Positions 7,599 through 16,309 of a DNA stretch of 33,862 nt are shown here, piece after piece (position 1 is the stretch's first letter; every line of letters begins with the position of its first letter). A program made the translations under genes and the position numbers. The notes under the pieces are model-generated. The model had not been told where the DNA came from and searched no databases. It saw nothing but the letters and a program-made list of their open reading frames with translations. Origin of the DNA: Calditrichota bacterium (GTDB lineage: Bacteria > Calditrichota > Calditrichia > Calditrichales > J004); assembly GCA_024277115.1 (NCBI GenBank), contig JAJRVW010000118.1:1-33862 (forward strand). Reading direction: 5' to 3'.

Positions 7599-9020
7599 AT
7601 GCTGAATGCAAAAGAGTTTCGGGTACAGGCCCATCAGGTTGTAGATTGGATTGCCGATTATTTGGAAGAAGTAGAAAAATACCCGGTGAAATCTAAAGTA
7701 AAGCCACGTGAGATTTACGATAAACTACCGGGGCAGGCGCCGGAAACCGGTGAGGCGATAGATGCCATTTTTCAAGACTTTCAGGATATAATTTTACCCG
7801 GAATCACCCATTGGCAAAGCCCTAATTTTTTTGCTTATTTCCCGGCTAATTCCAGCTATCCTTCCGTTTTGGCCGAGATGCTCACCGCTGCCCTGGGCGC
7901 TCAATCGATGATTTGGGAAACATCGCCTGCCGCTGCCGAATTAGAGGAGAGGGTTCTGGGCTGGTTAAAAAAAATGACCGGCCTTCCCGATAATTTTGAG
8001 GGCGTCATACAAGATGGCGCTTCCACGGCTACCCTGGCTACGATTATAACGGCCAGGGAAAAAAGCTCCGGGTACAAAGTGAACGAATCCGGTTTTAGCC
8101 GTTCGGAAGATTTTCGTGTCTATTGCTCCACGGAAACACATTCTTCGATTGAAAAAGCCGTAAAGATTGCCGGCATTGGAAAACAAAATCTTGTTAAAAT
8201 AGATGTGGATGAAAAACTAAGCCTTAAGGCCGATAGTCTCGTCCGGGCAATTGAAGAGGACATTGGACGCGGGAAAAAGCCTCTTTGCGTTGTCGCTTCT
8301 TTAGGGACTACAAGTACGACGGCAATCGATCCTTTAAATAAAATTGCCGCAATCTGTTCAAAATATAAAACATGGCTGCATGTCGATGCCGCCTTTGCCG
8401 GAACAGCCCTTGTCCTGCCGGAATATCGATGGATGATTGAAGGGATTGGCCAGGCGGATAGCCTTGTTTTTAATCCGCATAAGTGGATGTTTACAAATTT
8501 TGATTGTTCGGCCTATTTTGTAAAAGACAAAGAAGCGCTGATCCGTACATTTGAAATATTGCCCGAGTACCTTAAAACCAAAACCAGGGGCAAAGTAAAT
8601 GATTACCGGGATTGGGGCATCCCTTTAGGCCGGCGTTTTAGGGCTTTAAAATTATGGTTTGTTATTCGCAATTTTGGTATAAAAGGTATACAAGAAAAAA
8701 TAAGGCTGCACATCGCTTTGGCCAAGGAACTTGAACAGCAGATTGCAAAACATGATAATTTTGAAATAATGGCCCCGGTCACTTTTAATACAGTCTGTTT
8801 TAGGTTTATGCCCGAACTGGAAAATGATACAGAAAAAATTAATAGCATAAATGAAAAGATTCTTTATCGGCTGAACGAATCGGGCGAAATGTACCTCACA
8901 CATACAAAAATTGCGGGGAAGTATACCCTCAGGTTGGCGATAGGGCAAACAAATGTCGCCAAAAGACATGTTGACCGCGCCTGGCAATTAATCCGGAAAA
9001 CAGCTCTTGAGGTTTCATAA
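7599..9020 (+). CDS. PLP-dependent aromatic-L-amino-acid-type decarboxylase
   Basis: A 473-residue group II pyridoxal-phosphate decarboxylase, close in layout to aromatic-L-amino-acid decarboxylases. Visible are the N-terminal swap region, FFAYFPANSSYPSVLAEML, GVIQDGASTA, the cofactor-stacking His181 in ETHSSIEKA, Asp263 in HVDAAFAG, and the Schiff-base Lys295 in FNPHKWM. Length is the family norm. Likely substrates are tryptophan, tyrosine, phenylalanine or DOPA, giving the amine and CO2; the sequence alone does not choose. The active-site His is kept, which favours a decarboxylase over an aldehyde synthase. GTAAGGAAC upstream of the ATG is a reasonable binding site. It stands alone, with no adjacent antiporter or oxidase. 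Confidence 0.93.
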   Translation: MLNAKEFRVQAHQVVDWIADYLEEVEKYPVKSKVKPREIYDKLPGQAPETGEAIDAIFQDFQDIILPGITHWQSPNFFAYFPANSSYPSVLAEMLTAALGAQSMIWETSPAAAELEERVLGWLKKMTGLPDNFEGVIQDGASTATLATIITAREKSSGYKVNESGFSRSEDFRVYCSTETHSSIEKAVKIAGIGKQNLVKIDVDEKLSLKADSLVRAIEEDIGRGKKPLCVVASLGTTSTTAIDPLNKIAAICSKYKTWLHVDAAFAGTALVLPEYRWMIEGIGQADSLVFNPHKWMFTNFDCSAYFVKDKEALIRTFEILPEYLKTKTRGKVNDYRDWGIPLGRRFRALKLWFVIRNFGIKGIQEKIRLHIALAKELEQQIAKHDNFEIMAPVTFNTVCFRFMPELENDTEKINSINEKILYRLNESGEMYLTHTKIAGKYTLRLAIGQTNVAKRHVDRAWQLIRKTALEVS

Positions 9021-9088
9021 TTAATTTCCCTCAAATGTGTTAAATCCCACGTTTACAATACCCTGCGAAATGCGTATATTCTTTGAGT

Positions 9089-9222
9089 TGAAGATTTGAA
9101 GACTGAAAGATTGTAAGATTGCTGTTTATGCCATCTCCTACATTTCTTCAGTATGACGAATATTAGTATCTCGAAAATCAAAATCTTCAGGTTTTTTTAA
9201 TCTTACATTCTTACAATCCTGA
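9089..9222. repeat. Imperfect inverted repeats of an ATTGTAAGA-like unit
   Basis: GATTGTAAGATT (9109-9120) recurs inverted as AATCTTAC plus TTCTTACAATC (9199-9218), with a GAAGATTTGAAGA / AAATCTTC pair outside. The copies are irregular, about 80 bases apart, and fill the gap before icmF. The unit looks like slipped-strand, low-complexity intergenic repeats rather than a mobile element. Confidence 0.4.
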
Positions 9223-9247
9223 AATATTAAAATCTAAAAGGAAACAC

Positions 9248-12200
9248 ATGGAACGCGTTGAACCATATAAGCCAAAAAATAAAATCCGAATTGTAACCGC
9301 CGCTTCTTTGTTTGATGGGCACGATGCCGCCATAAATATAATGCGCCGGATCATCCAGTCTACCGGCTGTGAAGTGATCCATTTGGGGCATGACCGCAGC
9401 GTTGAAGAGGTTGTGAACACTGCGATTCAGGAAGATGTGCAGGCCATTGCCATGACCAGCTACCAAGGCGGGCACAACGAATATTTTAAGTATATGTACG
9501 ATTTGCTCCACGAAAAAGGGGCGGGACATATCAAGATTTTTGGCGGCGGTGGCGGCGTAATTTTACCGCAGGAAATGGAAGATTTACATAATTATGGTAT
9601 CACCCGCATCTATTCGCCGGATGATGGGCGCACTATGGGCCTTCAGGGGATGATCAACGACATGGTTGCAAAAAGTGACTTCCCCACAGGAATTAATATC
9701 AACGGTGATGCAGGGCATCTGGGAAAAAATACAAAACTGGAAATTGCACGCCTTATCTCTGCCGCGGAAAACTTCCCCGATTCGGTGAAGGACGACCTGA
9801 ATAAAATACATGCCGAGGCGAAAAAAGCCCACACACCCATTTTGGGTATCACCGGAACAGGCGGCGCGGGTAAGTCATCTTTGATTGATGAGTTGGTGCG
9901 GCGTTTTTTGATTGACTTCCCGGAAAAATATATCGCCATTGTTTCTGTCGATCCATCCAAACGTAAAACGGGCGGCGCTTTATTAGGTGACCGGATCCGC
10001 ATGAATTCCATCCGTAATGACCGTGTTTATATGCGCTCACTGGCCACGCGGCAGGCCAATCTTGCACTAAGCAAACACGTGGACGAAGCCCTCTCCATTT
10101 TAAAAGCGGCCCATTATGACATGATTATTCTCGAGACATCCGGCATTGGCCAATCGGATACGGAAATTACCGAACATTCCGATGTTAGCCTGTATGTGAT
10201 GACGCCCGAATATGGCGCGGCCACACAATTGGAAAAGATCGATATGCTGGATTTTGCCGACATAATCGCTGTAAATAAATTTGATAAACGTGGCGCTTTG
10301 GATGCCCTGCGCGATGTAAAAAAACAATATGTACGCAACCACAATGCTTTTGACCTGACCGATGACCAGGTGCCTGTTTACGGGACGATTGCATCGCAGT
10401 TTAACGACCCTGGGATGAACGCGCTTTATCGCACGATTATTGATACGATCAAAGAGCGGTGCAAAGTGGATTTAAATTCATCTTTCGAAATCAGCAAAGA
10501 TATGTCCGAAAAAATTTATGTGATCCCACCCAACCGTACACGCTATCTTTCGGAAATTGCCGAGAACAACCGCAACTATAAAATCTGGGCGGAAAAACAA
10601 TCGGCCATTGCCCAAAAATTATACTGACTTAAAAAATCAATCGATACGATAAACGAGCTCAATCAGGAAAATGACGCGCAACTTATAACCGGTCTCGAAA
10701 AAGTTTATGAAAAAGTCGCACTGGAATTTGATCCGAAAAATCAAAAACTGATCTCAGAGTGGCCGGCAAAAAAAGCGCGCTATAAAGAAGACCTCTACAA
10801 ATTTAAGGTGCGTAATAAGGAGCTGGCCATCGAAACCAAGAGTGAAAGTTTGTCCCATTCAAAAATCCCAAAAGTAACCCTGCCCAATTATGAAGGCTGG
10901 GGCGATATTCTGCTTTGGAGCCTGCGCGAAAATGTACCGGGCGAATTTCCATATACAGCGGGGATTTATCCGTTTAAACGTGAAGGCGAAGACCCGACGC
11001 GTATGTTTGCGGGAGAAGGTGGCCCTGAGCGTACCAACCGTCGTTTTCATTATGTAAGTTTGGGAATGCCGGCCAAACGACTTTCCACAGCTTTTGACTC
11101 GGTGACACTTTATGGGCAAGACCCGGACCATCGCCCCGACATTTATGGCAAGATCGGCAATGCCGGTGTTTCCATTTGTTGCCTGGACGATGCAAAAAAA
11201 TTGTATTCGGGCTTTAACTTGGCCGATCCTAAAACATCCGTTTCCATGACGATTAACGGACCGGCGCCGATGATGCTTGGTTTTTTCCTGAATGCGGCCA
11301 TCGACCAGCAGTGCGAGATTTATATCAAAGAAAATGGCCTGCAAGAGAAAATCGAAAAAAAGATTGATGCTATTTTTAAAGAAAAAGGGATCCATCGCCC
11401 CGAGTATTCCGGTAATTTGCCTGAAGGCAACGATGGGCTTGGATTGATGTTGCTTGGTGTAACAGGCGATCAGGTTTTACCAAAAGATGTTTATTCTAAG
11501 ATAAAGGCCGAAACACTCTCACAGGTACGTGGAACGGTCCAGGCCGATATTTTAAAAGAAGACCAGGCGCAGAATACGTGCATTTTCTCCACCGAATTTG
11601 CCCTGCGTTTGATGGGCGATGTTCAGGAATATTTTATCAATAATGGTGTCCGCAATTTTTATTCGGTTTCCATTTCGGGCTATCACATTGCCGAGGCCGG
11701 CGCTAACCCCATCACGCAATTGGCGCTTACCTTAAGCAACGGCTTTACTTATGTGGAGTATTATCTAAGCCGTGGCATGGATATAAATAAGTTTGCGCCC
11801 AACCTTTCCTTCTTCTTCTCCAATGGGGTTGACCCCGAATATGCCGTGATAGGGCGGGTTGCGCGGCGCATTTGGGCCAAGGCCATGAAATATAAATATG
11901 GTGCCGATGCGCGCTCACAAATGTTGAAGTACCATATTCAGACATCGGGCCGCTCGTTGCATGCGCAGGAAATCGATTTTAACGACATCCGCACAACCCT
12001 GCAGGCACTTTACGCCATCTATGATAACTGCAACAGCCTGCACACCAATGCTTATGACGAAGCGATCACCACGCCAACAGAGGAATCGGTACGCCGGGCA
12101 ATGGCCATCCAATTGATCATCAATAAAGAACTGGGCCTGGCCAAAAATGAAAATCCCTTACAAGGCTCGTTTATTATCGAGGAGCTGACCGATCTTGTGG

Positions 12201-12628
12201 AAGAAGCGGTTTATGTGGAGTTTGACCGCATCACCGAACGCGGCGGGGTTTTGGGTGCGATGGAAACCATGTACCAACGCAGTAAAATCCAGGAAGAAAG
12301 TCTTTATTATGAAACATTAAAACATACAGGCGAATTTCCCATTATTGGCGTAAATACCTTCCTGAGTTCAAAAGGCTCGCCAACGGTAATCCCGCAAGAG
12401 GTAATCCGTTCGACTGAAAAAGAGAAAGAAAACCAGATTAGCACACTTACATCTTTGATTGAGCGCTACAAAGAAGAAGCGGAGGAACAGCTTAGCAAGA
12501 TTCGATTAGCGGCCATTCGCAATGAAAATATTTTTGAAATGTTGGTGGAAGCGGCCAAGGTGTGCTCGATTGGGCAGATTTCTGCAGCCCTGTTTGAAGT
12601 AGGCGGGCAATACCGGCGCAATATGTAA
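9248..12628 (+). CDS. icmF: Fused isobutyryl-CoA mutase IcmF, interrupted by in-frame TGA
   Basis: One continuous frame encodes IcmF, the adenosylcobalamin-dependent acyl-CoA mutase fused to its G-protein chaperone. It is broken only by TGA at 10625-10627 (codon 460). Residues 1-140 form the B12-binding domain, with DGHDAA (Asp23, His25) and FGGGGG. Residues 195-400 form the MeaB-type GTPase, with P-loop GTGGAGKS (203-210), [20 protein letters not shown] and NKFD (343-346). After the stop the frame continues with a linker ([20 protein letters not shown]) and the mutase TIM barrel ([56 protein letters not shown]). Family substrates are isobutyryl-/n-butyryl-CoA, with isovaleryl-/pivalyl-CoA activity in some members. 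The second half has no plausible start signal (GTG at 10808, no binding site). A point mutation (for example CGA to TGA), sequencing error or readthrough could explain the stop. Confidence 0.93.
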
Positions 12629-12635
12629 ATTTTTA

Positions 12636-12749
12636 GGAGGGGGCCATCGCAACCTTTGCTTCGGTGCACCCTGTTTGCCCTGATAATCTTAGGCGTGTTC
12701 GAAGAGTGGGGGATTCATCTCCCGCGCGTCTCTCCGAACCAGCCCCCTT
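12636..12749. ncRNA. Candidate structured RNA (closing stem plus three hairpins)
   Basis: GGGGGC (12639-12644) pairs with GCCCCC (12742-12747), extended by A-T and G-T pairs, and encloses three hairpins. These are GCAACC/GGTGC (12649-12667), GCCCT/AGGC (12677-12694), and TTCGAAGAG/CTCTCCGAA with one mismatch (12698-12738) around an inner GGGGGA/TCTCCC stem. The segment is markedly more GC-rich than the flanking intergenic DNA and lies eight bases after icmF. It lacks the conserved SRP RNA GGAAGGAAGCAG core and is not a tRNA. Strand is undetermined, and no T-run directly follows. It could also be a palindromic genomic repeat. Confidence 0.4.
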
Positions 12750-12807
12750 AACTTTTATCTTCACCTGCCGATTATCTAAATACATGTTTTACAACCGGTT
12801 AAGATAA

Positions 12808-13182
12808 ATGCACAAAATATTTCCCCCGCTGGCAATTTCGATTGCTATTTATTACGTGTTGGCTTTTGCGTCAGAGTTCTTGCATATCTCTATAGACCCA
12901 ACCGGTTTAAAAGGCCACGATATTATCGCTTTAACCATCGCCGGCACCTATAATACGATCTATTTTATTTTTACCGGGTTTCTTGTTACCAAACTATATA
13001 AAGGCACAGAAAAACATATTGCGGCTATAGCGGGCTTAATTTTGGTCTTGATAAATTTTGTTGTGTTTCTGATGCTCCCGGATGAGCAACCCTTTGTTTT
13101 CAGGATGTTAAAAGTCTTTATTCCTTTGCATGCGGCAATGGTTGGCGGTGTATTGGGGCGGAAATATTTAAAGAAGAAATAA
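12808..13182 (+). CDS. Small membrane protein of unknown function
   Basis: A 124-residue protein with four hydrophobic segments (about residues 5-22, 40-62, 68-90 and 100-118) and a basic C-terminus ending in KKK, giving a predicted four-helix inner-membrane protein. I do not recognise the family. Coding character is plausible: it starts with ATG, ends 3 bases before a strong terminator, and has clear transmembrane periodicity. No strong ribosome binding site is visible upstream (AAGAT only). It faces the molybdoenzyme gene convergently and shares the terminator with it; nothing links it functionally to either neighbour. Confidence 0.7.
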   Translation: MHKIFPPLAISIAIYYVLAFASEFLHISIDPTGLKGHDIIALTIAGTYNTIYFIFTGFLVTKLYKGTEKHIAAIAGLILVLINFVVFLMLPDEQPFVFRMLKVFIPLHAAMVGGVLGRKYLKKK

Positions 13183-13185
13183 AGC

Positions 13186-13228
13186 AAAAAACCTCGTTCC
13201 CAGGCTGAACCCGGAAACGAGGTTTTTT
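13186..13228. terminator. Bidirectional terminator between convergent genes
   Basis: AAAAAACCTCGTTCC pairs with GGAAACGAGGTTTTTT around a short loop. The A-tract and T-tract sit on both sides, so it can end transcription of the small membrane protein gene (plus) and of the molybdoenzyme operon (minus). Its core (CCTCGTTCC / GAACGAGG) recurs in the hairpin region at 16183-16207, which suggests it was built from a dispersed palindromic repeat. Confidence 0.85.
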
Positions 13229-13250
13229 AGTTTTCATTCAGGCTTAAAAC

Positions 13251-16121
13251 CTATTTTTTTTCAAGCTCGTTATCCACATAAAACAATTCTTCCACCGGGC
13301 GGACAGGCCGTGCAAACCATAATGGCCGCCTTAAACCATCGGGCCCTGGCGCCGGACGGGTCATCTTCATCCATTCTTTATAGTTCGCAAACGATTTGTC
13401 CGTATCCACGATTACATCGCCATATTTATCGCCTTCATGCGCTTTTTCGATGCGCACTTTTTGGTGCCAGCAATGCATTCCACTAATCGGGTCTGGGTGG
13501 ACTTCATGGGTAATATTTTGATGCACGCCGCCATCGGTCCAAAATATACGGGAAGAATCGGCATCGCTGCTTTTGTAGGGCCGGATGCCATCTATAACGC
13601 GCATTTTCCATTGGCTCCCTTCATTTTCCAGCGTAACTGTATTGGATGCCCAACGGTTTCCTGTCATCTTATCCTGTGGCCTGCGCCAACGCCCGATATG
13701 GTGTGAGCAGGCAATTACGCCGGGTTTCATTCCTTCGGTCACCCAAACTTTATCTACAAAATAACCAATGCCTGTGTTTACACGGATCAGGTCGTCGCTT
13801 TTAATTCCAAACTTTTCCGCGTCCGATGTATGTATCCAAATCGGGTTACGGTTGGATATTTCTGTAAGCCATTTGGCATTGCCGGACCGTGAATGAATTA
13901 GGGTTGGCAGGCGAAATGTTGGGACAAGTGGAAAATCACCTTTCTCCCGGTCCATTTTTTCTTCGTGGATATGGCTTTTGATGTAGACAGGGATTTTGTA
14001 TTCCGGCCATTTCCAGTCAATCATGGTTTGCGAGAAAAACTCCTGCTTTTTAGACGGTGTATGAAAACCGACCCGTGCTTTGCCATCCACCTGAACGCCA
14101 ATCACTTTGCCGGCTTTGATTACCGCACCGTCTTCGTTTATCTTGGCACCTTTAAGTAGCCCGGCATCAACTTCGTCCATATGTTTCAAATAAGTTGAGC
14201 TCTCAACTTCAAAGGCGCCATATTTCCGCATATAATCCAATGGTGATAAGTTCTCTTCTTTGGCTTTTTCCGGTAATCCGGGCACACGCTCAAAAATGTA
14301 ACGGTAATATTCTTCAATCGTCATCTTTTTAGAAGGGCGGTAGGGTGATTCGAAATGTTTTTTTATGCCCAGGCTGCCATCAGGATCAATACGCCAGGAA
14401 AGTTCAATCCAAAACTCATCTTCTTCCCACACTTCACCGGGATTGGCCTCATAGGTAAATTCAACATCTTTGCCCTGTCGGCGCATGGCTTCGCGGAGAA
14501 CAGGTTGGCGAAACCCCATCCATTTTCCGGAATGGGTTTCATAGCTGATGATATCGTGCCGTTCGGCAGAGTGCCCCATCGGCAGAACATAATCGGCATA
14601 ATAGGCCGTTTCATTCCAAGTTGGTGTCAGGGCGATATGCATGCCCATTTTTTCTTCATCCTGTAAAACTTCCATCCAGCTAAAACCATCTGGATAAGTC
14701 CAGACCGGGTTAAATACGCGTGAAAAATAAGTGTCCATTTTACCACGTCCATCTTTTAAAAAGTGCGGTAACAGAAAACTCATTTCAAAAAATGCCAATG
14801 GAAATTCATTAGGAAAATGCAGGGCATTCCAAAATTTTTGCGCAGGTGGTTTGTTAGGAGTGTCCGGTTTGTATTTATTCCAGGCACTGGGTTGGGTGCC
14901 ACCTACTGTACCCACGCTGCCTGTTAAAACATTTAAGAAATGCAGACATCGCGCAACGGCCCAGCCTCCAAGATTTCCGCTGCCGGCGCTACGCCAGTTA
15001 TGGGTGGCAAATTGCTCGCCTGCCGCGCCAATTTTTCGTGCCACCTCAATGATTGTAGCAGCATCCATCTGGGCTTCTTTGGCGGCAAACTCGGGTGTGT
15101 ACTCCGCGTATTCTTTTTGCAGGGCTTTTATAAAATTTTCAAAGGTCACTTCGTCCGCAGGATACTCGGCTTGCATATAATCCTGCCAGTTGACCCAGTC
15201 CTTCATGAACTTTTTATTATATAAACCTTCATCTAAAAGAATCTTGGCCATTGCCAGTAAAACAGCCGCTTCACTTCCGGGATATGTAGGCATCCAATAA
15301 TTGGCCATACTTGCCGTGTTAGAAAGACGTGGATCCATAACTGCCATTTGGGCGCCGTTCATTAATCCTTCAATAATGCGCTGGGCATGCGGGTTAAAAT
15401 AATGGCCCGATTCCAGATGCGCGCTGATCAATAAAATAAAGCGTGCATTGGCATGATCGGGGGATGGGCGGTCAAAACCTTGCCAAATGGCGTAACCAAA
15501 CCGCGCCCCGGATGAACAGACATTGGTGTGGCTGTTATGGCCATCTACGCCCCAGGCTTGTAAAACACGGTCGATGTACCCTTCGTGTCCCGGACGGCCA
15601 ACGTGGTAGGCAATTTCATTATTGCGGCCTTCTTTGATAGCTTTGCGTAAGCGGGCAGAAATGTCATCGAGAACCTCGTCCCATGAAACACGTTTCCATT
15701 CACCCGCGCCACGTTTACCAACCCGTTTTAAGGGATAAAGAATGCGGTCTGTGTCTTTTATCTGATTGATGGTTGCCGGACCTTTGGCACAGTTACGTCC
15801 ACGGCTTCCGGGGTGGTATGGATTGCCCTCAAACTTACGGATTTGCATGGTCTCTTTATCGATGTATGTCAGTAAACCGCAGCCCGCCTCGCAATTAAAG
15901 CAGTTGGTCGGTACAATCATATAGTTTTTCTTTTCCCGATTGTGCCCGCTGGTGGCTTCGTATTCGGTCCAGTCGTCCCATTTGTCCGGTGGTGGATAAT
16001 CTGTTTGGGCGCCGCTTTCGGTGATGCGTGGAATATAATCCGCTTCATCGTGCAAGCCGGGGATGAGGTGCATTTTTTCGGCAATTTTTTCAATTAAACT
16101 TGGTTGATGTTTTGTAGCCAT
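13251..16121 (-). CDS. Molybdopterin (bis-MGD) oxidoreductase catalytic subunit
   Basis: A 956-residue member of the DMSO-reductase/complex-iron-sulfur-molybdoenzyme superfamily. An N-terminal [4Fe-4S] motif is present as Cys74, Cys77, Cys81 and Cys111 (CFNCEAGCG ... RGRNCAKG). Next come the cofactor-binding blocks RVSWDEVLDDI and HTNVCSSGARFGYAIW, where Cys202 or Ser203 is at the likely Mo-ligand position. Further on are MDPRLSNTASMANYWMPTYPGSEAAVLLAMAK (quoted here as two adjoining blocks, MDPRLSNTASMA and YPGSEAAVLLAMAK), and a C-terminal MopB dinucleotide-binding domain with NPIWIHTSDAEKFGIKSDD-type residues. There is no twin-arginine or Sec signal, so it should stay cytoplasmic. The gene follows the ferredoxin-NrfD fusion gene by 188 bases and probably forms one complex with it. 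The substrate is not identifiable; sulfite (SoeA-like topology), polysulfide, formate and nitrogen or arsenic oxyanions are all open. Confidence 0.88.
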   Translation of the reverse strand: MATKHQPSLIEKIAEKMHLIPGLHDEADYIPRITESGAQTDYPPPDKWDDWTEYEATSGHNREKKNYMIVPTNCFNCEAGCGLLTYIDKETMQIRKFEGNPYHPGSRGRNCAKGPATINQIKDTDRILYPLKRVGKRGAGEWKRVSWDEVLDDISARLRKAIKEGRNNEIAYHVGRPGHEGYIDRVLQAWGVDGHNSHTNVCSSGARFGYAIWQGFDRPSPDHANARFILLISAHLESGHYFNPHAQRIIEGLMNGAQMAVMDPRLSNTASMANYWMPTYPGSEAAVLLAMAKILLDEGLYNKKFMKDWVNWQDYMQAEYPADEVTFENFIKALQKEYAEYTPEFAAKEAQMDAATIIEVARKIGAAGEQFATHNWRSAGSGNLGGWAVARCLHFLNVLTGSVGTVGGTQPSAWNKYKPDTPNKPPAQKFWNALHFPNEFPLAFFEMSFLLPHFLKDGRGKMDTYFSRVFNPVWTYPDGFSWMEVLQDEEKMGMHIALTPTWNETAYYADYVLPMGHSAERHDIISYETHSGKWMGFRQPVLREAMRRQGKDVEFTYEANPGEVWEEDEFWIELSWRIDPDGSLGIKKHFESPYRPSKKMTIEEYYRYIFERVPGLPEKAKEENLSPLDYMRKYGAFEVESSTYLKHMDEVDAGLLKGAKINEDGAVIKAGKVIGVQVDGKARVGFHTPSKKQEFFSQTMIDWKWPEYKIPVYIKSHIHEEKMDREKGDFPLVPTFRLPTLIHSRSGNAKWLTEISNRNPIWIHTSDAEKFGIKSDDLIRVNTGIGYFVDKVWVTEGMKPGVIACSHHIGRWRRPQDKMTGNRWASNTVTLENEGSQWKMRVIDGIRPYKSSDADSSRIFWTDGGVHQNITHEVHPDPISGMHCWHQKVRIEKAHEGDKYGDVIVDTDKSFANYKEWMKMTRPAPGPDGLRRPLWFARPVRPVEELFYVDNELEKK

Positions 16122-16182
16122 TTTTTTCTCCGTTAAAACTTAGATTCAAATAAACGAAACGAAGTTTCCTATCATATTTTGT

Positions 16183-16207
16183 CCCCAAACGGAGTTTGGG
16201 AACGAGG
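16183..16207. repeat. REP-like palindrome with AACGAGG tail
   Basis: CCCAAAC and GTTTGGG are 7-bp arms around GGA, followed by AACGAGG. The same GGAAACGAGG/CCTCGTTCC core forms the terminator at 13186-13228. It sits between the two molybdoenzyme operon genes, where it could stabilise or end part of the transcript. Confidence 0.6.
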
Positions 16208-16309
16208 TATTATAATTAGTAGATGTGTCATTCTGCGTGATGAATCCATTATGGTCTGATTTTTTCACTTCACTGCATTCCATTCAAATGCCACCTCTTT
16301 TGTTTTTTG

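Noticed and set aside
10625-10627. TGA in icmF as a selenocysteine codon
   Set aside because: The position is in a linker between domains where homologues need no Cys or Sec, and no clear selenocysteine stem-loop is visible just downstream.
10859-11395. 178-codon minus-strand open frame
   Set aside because: It lies wholly inside the mutase half of icmF, whose plus-strand frame is clearly coding.
12636-12749. SRP (4.5S) RNA or tRNA
   Set aside because: The GGGGGC/GCCCCC ends look like small SRP RNA, but the invariant GGAAGGAAGCAG core is absent on both strands; no tRNA cloverleaf with a 3' acceptor fits.
14731-15180. 149-codon plus-strand open frame
   Set aside because: It is antisense to the molybdoenzyme, with composition explained by that gene.
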